DNA from: Actinomadura sp. NBRC 104425
Lineage (GTDB): Bacteria > Actinomycetota > Actinomycetes > Streptosporangiales > Streptosporangiaceae
Reading direction: 5' to 3'
DNA length: 64,000 nt
NCBI RefSeq assembly: GCF_030269545.1
Contig: NZ_BSTN01000005.1
Coordinates: 1 to 64,000, forward strand
Part shown: one piece after another, positions 41,721 through 49,104 of the stretch
Numbering within the stretch: the first letter of the stretch is position 1
How the letters are laid out: each line of letters starts with the position of its first letter
The notes under the pieces: generated by a model
The model's database searches: none
The model's input: only the letters and a program-made list of their open reading frames with translations
What the model was told of the DNA's origin: nothing
Position numbers and translations under genes: made by a program

Positions 41721-42865
41721 GCGTCCTCCTCGATGAGGCCGAGCCGGACCAGTTCGGCGCGCGTCCAGGCGAGCTCGGCGGCGATGCCGCCGACCAGGTC
41801 CGCACCGCCGCCCGGCAGCACCGTCCAGGTGTAGGTCTCCACCTCGACGTGGTCGGTGCGCGCCGCCGGCCCGCCCAGCAGGGCGGCCAGCGCGGCGCGC
41901 AGGTCGGCGCGGGTGGCGGCGAGCGGGGCGGGCGGATCGGCGTGCAGCGGAAGATGGAAGTGGACGCGCCACGGCCCGTCGCCCGGCAGGCCGCCGGCGA
42001 GCGCGTCCGGCAGGTCGTCGACCCGGCGGACGCCCCCGGCGGTGTGCGCGCGCGTCTGGTGCAGGTAGCGCGGTTCGGCGAACGCCTCGAGCCGCCGCCG
42101 CGCGGCCCGCGGATCGGCGGCGTGCAGCGCGGCCGACGCCTGCGTCTTCACCACCGGCAGCCCCGCCGCGTCCAGCCGGGCCAGCGCCTCGCCCGGCTCC
42201 TCGAACTCGACCGCAAGGTGGCAGATGTCCACACAGACGCCCACCCGCGAGGTGTCGACACCGGACAGCAGGCGGGCGGCATCGGCCGTGGTCTCCACCG
42301 CGCAACCCGGCTCGGGCTCCAGGCCGACCCGTACCGCCCGGCCGGTGCGCCTCTCCAGGTCGGCGAGCCCGGCGGACAGCGCGTCGAGGTGGCGGCGCGC
42401 CCGGTCGTGCCGCTCGCCGTCCCACCACGCGGCCCAGCCCAGCGGGAGCGTCGAGACGCTGCCGCGCACGACGTCGCCGGGGAGCAGCGCGGCGAGCACC
42501 GCGGCCAGGTCCAGCGTGTAGGCGAGCCGGTCGGGGTCGCTCCAGTCGGGCAGGTACACGTCGGTCTTGACGACGGCCCTGCCGAAGCCCGCGTAGGGGA
42601 ACCCGTTGAGCGTCACCACCTCCAGGCCGCCCGCGGCCAGGGCGGCGCGCAGCCTGCCCAGCGCACCGGGATCGGCGGCGAGCTCCGCCGCCACGGGGCG
42701 CGGCAGCCACAGCCCCACCGACAGGCGCGGCACGCCCAGGCGGCGCCGCACCGGCACGGCGTACCGGTGCAGGCTGTCGAGGACGCCGGGGAGGTCGTCG
42801 GCGGGATGGACGTTGGCGCAGTAGGCGAGATGGACCAGGGTGCCGTCGCGATGCCGGAACCGCAT
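41717..42865 (-). CDS. EboE-like TIM-barrel sugar isomerase-family protein
   Basis: 382 residues. It begins MRFRHRDGTLVHLAYCANVHPADDLPGVLDSLHRYAVPVR, the characteristic EboE opening. The xylose-isomerase-type barrel shows LEPEPGCAVET (metal Glu, ~residue 188), CVDICHLAVEFEEP (~215) and VEVETYTWTVLP near the end. The EPEPG and DxCH elements are also found in the operon's other barrel protein (44401-45231), suggesting a common fold or origin. In ebo clusters EboE is thought to act in metabolite trafficking; its substrate is unknown. 19 bp separate it from the TatD gene, the only real gap in the operon. Confidence 0.85.
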   Translation of the reverse strand: MRFRHRDGTLVHLAYCANVHPADDLPGVLDSLHRYAVPVRRRLGVPRLSVGLWLPRPVAAELAADPGALGRLRAALAAGGLEVVTLNGFPYAGFGRAVVKTDVYLPDWSDPDRLAYTLDLAAVLAALLPGDVVRGSVSTLPLGWAAWWDGERHDRARRHLDALSAGLADLERRTGRAVRVGLEPEPGCAVETTADAARLLSGVDTSRVGVCVDICHLAVEFEEPGEALARLDAAGLPVVKTQASAALHAADPRAARRRLEAFAEPRYLHQTRAHTAGGVRRVDDLPDALAGGLPGDGPWRVHFHLPLHADPPAPLAATRADLRAALAALLGGPAARTDHVEVETYTWTVLPGGGADLVGGIAAELAWTRAELVRLGLIEEDA

Positions 42866-42884
42866 GGCGCGTCCTCCGCGGGCG

Positions 42885-43739
42885 TCAGGCGGGCGTGCCG
42901 CGCAGCACCGAGTTGCCCTCGAACAGCGTCCCGGCGTCGGCGGGCACGTCCAGCACCAGCCGCCCGCTCTGCCCGTAGAACTCCACGGGGTTGCGCCACA
43001 GCACCTGGTCCACGTCGTCGTCGGTGAAGCCGGCGGCGAGCATCGCCTCGCCCGTGCGCCGCGTCTTGAGCGGGTCGCTGCGCCCCCAGTCGGCCGCGGA
43101 GTTCACCAGCATCCGCTCGGTGCCGTACTCGCGCAGGATCGCCACCATGCGGTCCTCGTCCATCTTGGTGTCGGGGTAGATGGAGAACCCCATCCAGCAG
43201 CCGGAGTCGGCCACCGGCCCCACGGTGACCTCGTTGAGATGGTCGATGACGACGCGTTCCGGAGGCAGCCCCGACTCGCGCACCACGTCCAGAGACCGGC
43301 GCGTGCCCGCCGCCTTGTCGCGGTGCGGGGTGTGCACCAGCACGGGCAGGTCGTGCTCGGCGGCGAGGGCGAGCTGCCGGGCGAACACCTCGTCCTCCTC
43401 CGGTGTCATCGAGTCGTACCCGACCTCGCCCACCGCGACGACCCCGTCCTTCTCCAGGTAGCGGGGGAGCAGGTCCAGGACGGGACGGCAGCGCGGATCG
43501 TTGGCCTCCTTCGGGTTCAGAGCCATCGTGCAGTGGTGCCTTATGCCGAACTGCGCGGCGCGGAACGGCTCCCAGCCCACCAGCCCGTCGAAGTAGTCGA
43601 CGAACGAGCCGACCGACGTGCGCGGCTGGCCGAGCCAGAACGCGGGCTCCACCAGCGCGCGTACACCGGCCTGGTACATCCGCTCGTAGTCGTCGGTGGT
43701 GCGCGAGGTCATGTGGATGTGCGGGTCGAAGATTCTCAC
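42885..43739 (-). CDS. TatD-like metal-dependent hydrolase, EboB-like
   Basis: 284 residues. It begins RIFDPHIHMTSRTTDDYERMYQAGV with the HxH metal pair (H7, H9 after the GTG start), then AVGEVGYDSMTPEE (metal Glu), LVHTPHRDK (His), VIDHLNEVTVG (His) and SAADWGRSDP (Asp), the full metal set of the TatD/amidohydrolase fold. The GTG at 43739 overlaps the preceding stop (GTGA) and has GGAGG 6 bases upstream. EboB proteins have this fold. The substrate (an ester, amide or nucleic acid in other TatD enzymes) is unknown. Confidence 0.85.
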   Translation of the reverse strand: MRIFDPHIHMTSRTTDDYERMYQAGVRALVEPAFWLGQPRTSVGSFVDYFDGLVGWEPFRAAQFGIRHHCTMALNPKEANDPRCRPVLDLLPRYLEKDGVVAVGEVGYDSMTPEEDEVFARQLALAAEHDLPVLVHTPHRDKAAGTRRSLDVVRESGLPPERVVIDHLNEVTVGPVADSGCWMGFSIYPDTKMDEDRMVAILREYGTERMLVNSAADWGRSDPLKTRRTGEAMLAAGFTDDDVDQVLWRNPVEFYGQSGRLVLDVPADAGTLFEGNSVLRGTPA

Positions 43740-44404
43740 CGGACCTCCAGGAAACGGGCCACGTCCGCGGGGACGTCGCGGCCTGCGGCGGTGCGCTCGC
43801 GCGCGTAGTCGGTCATCATCCGGGTCAGCTCGGCGTCGGCGCGGTCGTCCAGACCGGCCACCACCGACAGCGGCACGCCGGTGAACACGCACTTGAGCAC
43901 GGCCTGCCGCCACGCCGGGGCGGGCAGCCGCGCGGCCCCGTACGGGCCGACGGCGGCGGCCACCAGGCGGGTGTCGTTGGTGCGCAGCGCGTCGTGCAGC
44001 AGCGGCAGCGCGGCCCCGCCCACCTCGGCGCCGAGCGCGTCCAGCGACCGCAGCACGGCCCGCCGCTCGTGCGCGTCGCCGTGCCGGTAGAGGTCGTCGA
44101 GCCGCGCCGTGAGCGCTTCGCCGGTGCAGGGAAGCTCCAGCAGCAGCACCACCCGCGCCGCGTCGTCCACGGTCCAGGAAGCCGGGCGGCCGCGGCGGAG
44201 CGTCCCCCTGACGGGCAGGGGGCCGCGGCCGCAGCGGCGGCCGACGGCGGGCAGCAGCACGGCGGCCGCGCCGGCGTCGCCTCCGACGCGTTCGCGGGCG
44301 CCGGCGAGCCAGGTGGACGCCTCGGCGTCCAGCACCGGCGCCAGCGCCTCCGTCAGCTCCTTGCGCAGTTCCTCCCGTGTCACGCGCAGTTCCTCCCGCG
44401 TCAT
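43736..44404 (-). CDS. EboA-domain protein
   Basis: 222 residues, all helical. The sequence WTVDDAARVVLLLELPCTGEALTARLDDLYRHGDAHERRAVLRSLDALG...LPLLHDALRTNDTRLVAAAVGPYGAARLPAPAWRQAVLKCVFTGVPLSVVAGLDDRADAELTRMMTDYARERTAAGR is of the EboA type (HEAT-like helices; LKCVFTGVPL ... GLDDRAD). The N-terminus contains an 18-bp tandem duplication giving TREELRV-TREELRK; the second copy has a GTG that could be an alternative start. The ATG at 44404 has GGAGG upstream and overlaps the previous stop (ATGA). Function unknown, required in cyanobacterial scytonemin export. Confidence 0.8.
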   Translation of the reverse strand: MTREELRVTREELRKELTEALAPVLDAEASTWLAGARERVGGDAGAAAVLLPAVGRRCGRGPLPVRGTLRRGRPASWTVDDAARVVLLLELPCTGEALTARLDDLYRHGDAHERRAVLRSLDALGAEVGGAALPLLHDALRTNDTRLVAAAVGPYGAARLPAPAWRQAVLKCVFTGVPLSVVAGLDDRADAELTRMMTDYARERTAAGRDVPADVARFLEVR

Positions 44405-45231
44405 GAGACCTCCCTGAGGAACTCCAGTGAGCGGCGGGCGGCGCCGGGGGCGTCGTGGCCGTGGCGGGGCAGCTCCACCGACACCAGCCCCGTGTATCCC
44501 GTCTCGTCCAGCGCCTTCAGCACCGGCGGGAAGTCGATCTCTCCGGCGCCGAACTCCAGGTGCTCGTGCACGCCTCGCCGCATGTCCTCGATCTGCACGC
44601 CCGCCAGCCGCGGCCCGGCCCGGCGGACGCAGTCGGGCACCGGCTCGGGCTCCAGGCACCGGCAGTGCCCGATGTCGAGCATGATCCCCAAGCGCGGCGG
44701 GGCGCCGAGCCGGGCGGCGAGCCGCTCGTAGCCGCCGATGGTGTCGACGAACATGCCGGGCTCCGGCTCGAACGCCAGCGTCACGTCCCGCTCGTCGGCC
44801 AGCCGCAGCACCCGCTCGCAGCCCCGCGTCAGCCGATCCCACAGCACCTCCGGCGGGTCGGATCCGGCGGCCGCGCCGCTCCAGAACGACATCGCCTGCG
44901 CGCCGAGGTCGGCGGCGACGCGCACGGCCCGCAGCAGCAGGTCGACGCGGCGGTCCGCGCCGTCCCGCGACAGCAGCGTCGGCTGGTGCTTGCGCCACGG
45001 GTCCAGCAGGTACCGCGCGCCCGTCTCGACCACCACCGACAGGCCCAGCTCGTCCAGGCGGGCGGCGAGGCGGCCGACCGCCCGCGGCAGGTCGGGGGCG
45101 AACGGGTCCAGGTGCCGCACGTCGAGGGTGAGCGCGACGCCGTCGTAGCCCAGGTCCGCCAGCACCGCCAGCGCGTCGTCGAGCCGGTGGTCGGGGAAGC
45201 CGTTGGTGCCGTAGCCGAACCGCAGCGTCAT
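44401..45231 (-). CDS. Sugar phosphate isomerase/epimerase family protein
   Basis: 276 residues, TIM barrel of the xylose-isomerase-like (AP_endonuc_2) superfamily. Metal residues: FEPEPGMFVDT (~145), LDIGHCRCLEPEP (~178), QIEDMRRGVHEHLEFGAGEIDF (~206) and SVELPRHGHDAP (C-terminal). The GEIDF and ELPRHGHD patterns are those of IolE/IolH-like enzymes acting on inosose or keto sugars. It overlaps both neighbours by ATGA, so it is locked into the operon. No EboD-like sequence lies here, and this gene is an extra relative to the classical eboA-F set. Confidence 0.85.
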   Translation of the reverse strand: MTLRFGYGTNGFPDHRLDDALAVLADLGYDGVALTLDVRHLDPFAPDLPRAVGRLAARLDELGLSVVVETGARYLLDPWRKHQPTLLSRDGADRRVDLLLRAVRVAADLGAQAMSFWSGAAAGSDPPEVLWDRLTRGCERVLRLADERDVTLAFEPEPGMFVDTIGGYERLAARLGAPPRLGIMLDIGHCRCLEPEPVPDCVRRAGPRLAGVQIEDMRRGVHEHLEFGAGEIDFPPVLKALDETGYTGLVSVELPRHGHDAPGAARRSLEFLREVS

Positions 45232-46142
45232 GTCGGCGACACCTTCCGTGCCAGGCGGCGGGCCAGGGGATGGGCGGGGACGAGCGCCAGCCCCGCCAGC
45301 GGATGCCCGCGCGCGGCGGTCAGCGCGGCCTGCAACGGGATCAGCCCGAGGACGCCCGCGCCGACCGCCCGGCGGATGCGCTCGGCGCTCGGCTCCCGCA
45401 CCGCCGCCGCCTGCGCGCCGCCGACCGCGGCGGCGTACGCGCCGAGCAGCCCCGCCGCCACCGCCCGCCCGGCGGCGCGGGACCGGTGCGTCCCGCCGGT
45501 GCGGCCGGCGATCTCGGCCAGCACCAGGGGGACGACCGGGGCGCCGGCCGCGGCGGCCAGCCCGACCCGGCGGGGCGTCGCCCCGGCCGCCTCGCCGCGG
45601 CTGAGCAGCGTGACGGCGAAGGTGTGCGCGCCGATGGCGCACGCGGCGGGCAGCGCGGCCCGCCACCGCCCCCGGCCCCCGGCCGTGGCGCCGAGCAGGA
45701 CGTCCAGTCCGCGGCACAGCGCCATCGCGGCCGCAGCCGCGGGCGTCGGCTTGAGCAGCAGGTCGTAGGCCCACACGGCGGCGGCGAGCGGCACGGCGGC
45801 CCGCAGCGACCGGCGGCCGCCCGCCGTTCCGGCCAGCGCGAGGCCCGCGCCGGTCAGCCCGGCCGCCACCGCGAGCGCCGTGCCGGGCCGCACCCGCCCG
45901 GACGGGATCGGCCGCTCGGGGCGCTCCACCGCGTCCAGCCGCCGGTCGGCGTAGTCGTTGAGCGCCATCCCGGCCCAGTACAGGCACACCGACGCCGCCG
46001 CCAGGCCCGCCGGCCCGCGCCCGCCCCGCCATCCGCCGCGCAGTCCGCCCCGCAGGGCGCCGGCGGCGGCCGCGCCGGACAGCACGTCGCCGGGCACCGA
46101 CAGCGCGGCCGGCGCCCGCACCAGCTCCGCCAGCGCCCTCAT
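45228..46142 (-). CDS. UbiA-family prenyltransferase, EboC-like
   Basis: 304 residues with about eight membrane helices. The first Asp-rich motif is LNDYADRRLDAVERPERPIPSGR (N62, D63, D66, D70), the prenyl-diphosphate/Mg2+ site of UbiA enzymes. The second is the weaker AVWAYDLLLKPTPAA (~125-140), where YDxxLKxTP replaces DxxxD, as in EboC. These enzymes join a polyprenyl or geranylgeranyl chain to an acceptor. The acceptor here may be the product of the upstream inositol-phosphate synthase or isomerase; this is inference. ATGA overlap with both neighbours. Confidence 0.87.
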   Translation of the reverse strand: MRALAELVRAPAALSVPGDVLSGAAAAGALRGGLRGGWRGGRGPAGLAAASVCLYWAGMALNDYADRRLDAVERPERPIPSGRVRPGTALAVAAGLTGAGLALAGTAGGRRSLRAAVPLAAAVWAYDLLLKPTPAAAAAMALCRGLDVLLGATAGGRGRWRAALPAACAIGAHTFAVTLLSRGEAAGATPRRVGLAAAAGAPVVPLVLAEIAGRTGGTHRSRAAGRAVAAGLLGAYAAAVGGAQAAAVREPSAERIRRAVGAGVLGLIPLQAALTAARGHPLAGLALVPAHPLARRLARKVSPT

Positions 46143-47287
46143 CGGCAGCCCCGGGCGGCGAAGGCGCACAGCGCGTCGTACTGCGCGGCCAGGTCGTGCG
46201 TCGTCGCGCCGATCGGGTCCTTGAAGAAGTAGGCCAGCTCCGGCAGCGGCCCGGCGCGCCCGGCCGCGTGCGCCGCGGCCACCAGGCGGGCCAGGTCCAG
46301 CACCAGGGGCGCGGCGAGCGCCGAGTCGTAGCCCTGCCAGGTGAACTGCAGCGTCATCCGGGCGCCCAGGAAGCCCCGGAAGGCCACGTGGTCCCAGGCG
46401 GTCTTCTGCTCGCCCAGGTCGGCGACGTAGTCGATGTGCAGCGGCCCGTCGACCGGGTAGCCGAGCGTCTCGGCCACCAGGCGCCGCTTGGACTCCAGCT
46501 TGCTGGCGGCGGCCTGCGGGTCGGCCAGGTTGGCGCCGTCGCCGCCGCCCAGCAGGTTGGTGCCCGCCCAGGACCCGACCCGCAGGTTCCGGCCGGCGAA
46601 CATCGGCGCCAGCGCCGCCTTCACCAGCGTCTCGCCGGTCTTGCCGTCGTTGCCCGCGTAGGGGACGCCGCGTTCACGGGCCAGCTCGGCCAGCGCGGGC
46701 AGCCGCGCGCCCACCGACGGGGTGAAGTCGACGTGCCCGCAGCCCGCCTCGAACGCCGCGTAGGCGTAGCAGGCGCTGGCGGGCAGCACCATCGTGCCGG
46801 CGTCGAGGGCGCGCCGCAGGGCGGCCAGGGTGGCGTGCTCGGGACGCGGCGCGGTCGGCGGCTCGGTCGCCGTCACGTTCACCACGACCACCCGGTCCAG
46901 GCCGTGCCGGTCGCGGAAGGCGCGGATGTCGTCGGCCAGGCGGCGCAGCGTCCCGGCCGGGTCGCGGGTGCGGCCGTCGGCGCCGCCGGTGACGATGTCG
47001 GCCTCCACGGCGGCCAGCTCGCCGCGCAGCCGCGCGGGCAGGCCCGGCGGGAGCACGCCCGCGTCGGCGAGCTGCTCGGCCCGTTTCCGCAGGGGGACGT
47101 CGGCCAGGTCGTGGCCGCCGAACACCAGGTCGCCGACCGCGGGCAGCCCGGCGCCGGGGAAGCCGGGGGCCTCGCAGACGAATCCGGTGCGCTCGGCGAG
47201 CCCGGCGCGGACGGCCAGCGCGCCGACGACGGCCGTCGTCGCCACCGATCCGCGGGCGCCCGCCAGCCAGACGCCGGTTCCGCTCAT
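46139..47287 (-). CDS. Inositol-3-phosphate synthase family protein
   Basis: 382 residues. It shows the family core: GARGSVATT (Rossmann NAD site, residues 10-18), VVVNVTATEPPT (~115), FTPSVGARLPALAELARERGVPYAGNDGKTGETLVKAALAPMFAGRNLRVGSWAGTNLLGGGDGANL, and SKLESKRRLVAETLGYPVDGPLHIDYVADLGEQKTAWDHVAFRGFLGARMTLQFTWQG. The enzyme cyclises glucose-6-phosphate to inositol-3-phosphate with NAD. This copy is divergent and operonic, so a paralogue of the housekeeping Ino1 is likely. As first gene of the ebo-like operon it takes the place of the sugar cyclase EboD. Start ATG 47287; GAGGAG is 13 bases upstream. Confidence 0.88.
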   Translation of the reverse strand: MSGTGVWLAGARGSVATTAVVGALAVRAGLAERTGFVCEAPGFPGAGLPAVGDLVFGGHDLADVPLRKRAEQLADAGVLPPGLPARLRGELAAVEADIVTGGADGRTRDPAGTLRRLADDIRAFRDRHGLDRVVVVNVTATEPPTAPRPEHATLAALRRALDAGTMVLPASACYAYAAFEAGCGHVDFTPSVGARLPALAELARERGVPYAGNDGKTGETLVKAALAPMFAGRNLRVGSWAGTNLLGGGDGANLADPQAAASKLESKRRLVAETLGYPVDGPLHIDYVADLGEQKTAWDHVAFRGFLGARMTLQFTWQGYDSALAAPLVLDLARLVAAAHAAGRAGPLPELAYFFKDPIGATTHDLAAQYDALCAFAARGCR

Positions 47288-47671
47288 GGTCAACCGCTCC
47301 TCGCTCGGTGCCGCGTTCCGGCAGGGAACGCGGGGGTGGGTTCGGCGATGTCGGGGACGCAGTCGGGAGTTGGTCCGCTCGTCGGGTTCGGCTTGTCGGG
47401 AGTCGGCTTGTCGGGGGTTCGGTGCGGGGCCCGCGTCCTTCACGATCGGTCAGGAGAACGACTTTGTCCAGAGAGTGAGAGAAGTTAGTCACAGAGTCGG
47501 CCGAATGCTTTTAGGGTTCTGCGAAAGTGGTTAGTCTCCGGAACGAAACAGGTCCACCCGGGCGCGTGATGTGGGCGTCGGCCGCCGACCCGCCACGGCT
47601 TCGGCCTTTCACGGACGGAAGGTTCTAGCATTAAGAACGAAAGCACGGGGGTCACGCGGGGGATCGAGGCG
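47288..47671. promoter_or_regulatory. Divergent control region between the ebo-like operon and ROK gene
   Basis: 384 bp without a gene. Toward the synthase there are two 15-bp GGCTTGTCGGG-type repeats (47391-47424). Centrally, GTTAGTC occurs twice (47484-47490 and 47530-47536, 46 bp apart), the second inside CGAAAGTGGTTAGTC. Next to the ROK gene is an inverted repeat GTTCT-N7-AGAAC (47622-47638). The ROK protein is the likely regulator of both directions. Confidence 0.55.
47522..47536 (+). promoter_or_regulatory. CGAAAGTGG-TTAG element, ROK-side
   Basis: CGAAAGTGGTTAG is matched by CGAAAGTGGGTTAC at 49045-49058 in the ABC promoter, in the same orientation. In both, the TTA could start a -10 hexamer and the CGAAAGTGG lies in the spacer. 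Confidence 0.45.
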
Positions 47672-48859
47672 ATGCGGACGATGGCTCGGCCCGAGAACGG
47701 GCACCAGGCCCGCCTGCTCGGCCTGCTCCGCGACGAGGGGCCGCGTTCGCGCGCCGAGCTCGGCGACGTGGTGCGGCTGTCGCGGTCCAAGCTTGCCGTC
47801 GAGCTCGACCGGCTGATCGAGCTGGGCATGGTCGAGCCCGCCGGGCTGGCCGCGTCCCGGGGCGGGCGCCGCTCGGGCATCGTCCGGCTGTCGTCGCGGC
47901 TGCGCTTCGCCGGCATCGACATCGGCGCCACCTCCATCGACGTGGCCGTGACCAACGGCGAGATGGAGGTGCTCGGCCACCTGGCCGAGCCGTGCGACAT
48001 CCGCCAGGGCCCCGAGGTCGTGCTCGAACGCGCCCTGGACCTGCTCGGCAAGCTGCGCGAGCAGGGACTGTACGAGGAGATCCACGGCGCCGGGGTCGGC
48101 GTGCCCGGCCCGGTCAGCTTCCGCGAGGGCGTGCCCGTCGCCCCGCCGATCATGCCCGGCTGGGACCGCTACCCGGTGCGCGAGGTGATCAGCCGCGAGC
48201 TGGGCTGCCCCGCGCTGGTCGACAACGACGTCAACATCATGGCGCTCGGCGAGCTGCACGCGGGACTGGCCCGGTCCGTCGAGGACTTCCTGCTGGTGAA
48301 GATCGGCACCGGCATCGGCTGCGGCATCGTGGTCGACTCCGGCATCTACCGCGGGGTGTCCGGCTGCGCGGGCGACATCGGGCACATCCGCGTCGACGAC
48401 GCCGGGCCGGTGTGCGCCTGCGGCAACATCGGCTGCCTGGAGGCCTATTTCGGCGGCGCCGCGCTGGCCCGCGACGCGACGGTCGCCGCGCGCTCGGCCC
48501 GTTCGCCGTTTCTGGCCGAGCGGCTCGCCCAGGCGGGCGAGGTCACCGCCGCCGACGTGGCCGCCGCCGCCCAGGCCGGCGACCCGGTGGCGGTGGAGAT
48601 GATCCGCGAGGGCGGCCGCCGCGTCGGCCAGGTGCTGGCCAGCCTGGTCAGCTTCTTCAACCCGGGGCTGGTCATCATCGCGGGCGGCGTGGCCGGGCTC
48701 GGCCACACCCTGCTGGCCGAGATCCGCAGCGTCGTGTACCGCCGCTCCGCCCCGCTGGCCACCGGCAACCTGCCCATCGTGCTGTCGGAGCTGGGGGCCG
48801 CGGCCGGCGTCATCGGCGCCGCCCGGATGATCAGCGACCAGGTCTTCTCCACCGCCTGA
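47672..48859 (+). CDS. ROK family transcriptional regulator
   Basis: 395 residues. The N-terminal winged helix (ARLLGLLRDEGPRSRAELGDVVRLSRSKLAVELDRLIELGMVEPAG, ~12-58) precedes a sugar-kinase-like domain with GIDIGATSIDVAV (~80), VGVPGPVSF, a NDVNIMALGE, the GTGIGCGIVVDSGIYRG loop and the ROK zinc motif GHIRVDD...CACGNIGCLEAY (~235-255). It senses a sugar or sugar phosphate and represses transport genes. It faces the ABC importer downstream and the ebo-like operon upstream. The sugar is unknown. ATG at 47681 is an alternative start. Confidence 0.92.
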   Translation: MRTMARPENGHQARLLGLLRDEGPRSRAELGDVVRLSRSKLAVELDRLIELGMVEPAGLAASRGGRRSGIVRLSSRLRFAGIDIGATSIDVAVTNGEMEVLGHLAEPCDIRQGPEVVLERALDLLGKLREQGLYEEIHGAGVGVPGPVSFREGVPVAPPIMPGWDRYPVREVISRELGCPALVDNDVNIMALGELHAGLARSVEDFLLVKIGTGIGCGIVVDSGIYRGVSGCAGDIGHIRVDDAGPVCACGNIGCLEAYFGGAALARDATVAARSARSPFLAERLAQAGEVTAADVAAAAQAGDPVAVEMIREGGRRVGQVLASLVSFFNPGLVIIAGGVAGLGHTLLAEIRSVVYRRSAPLATGNLPIVLSELGAAAGVIGAARMISDQVFSTA

Positions 48860-49031
48860 CCGGCACGAACGCCTCTTCCGCCTCCCGCGGTCGCCCCCCA
48901 TGCGCCATGCCCGTGGCCGCCCTGCGACCGCTGCGTGCCGTGGCGGCCCCCTCGCGCAGCGCCACCGGCCGCCGCCACGGCAGAGTTTGTCCTCTGAGCG
49001 TCGAAAGCTGCACGTAATCCGAGAAAAGGTC

Positions 49032-49060
49032 TTCTCAAAGTCATCGAAAGTGGGTTACCT
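49032..49060 (+). promoter_or_regulatory. Promoter of the sugar ABC operon
   Basis: TTCTCA (-35, 49032-49037), 17-base spacer, TTACCT (-10, 49055-49060). The -35 lies in the palindrome GAGAA-N6-TTCTC (49021-49036). The spacer ends in CGAAAGTGGG, shared with the ROK promoter region. The start codon follows 45 bp downstream. Confidence 0.55.
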
Positions 49061-49104
49061 TCGCGCCAGGCCCTCAGCCGGCACCCGGAAGGAGCGCGGC
49101 GCGG

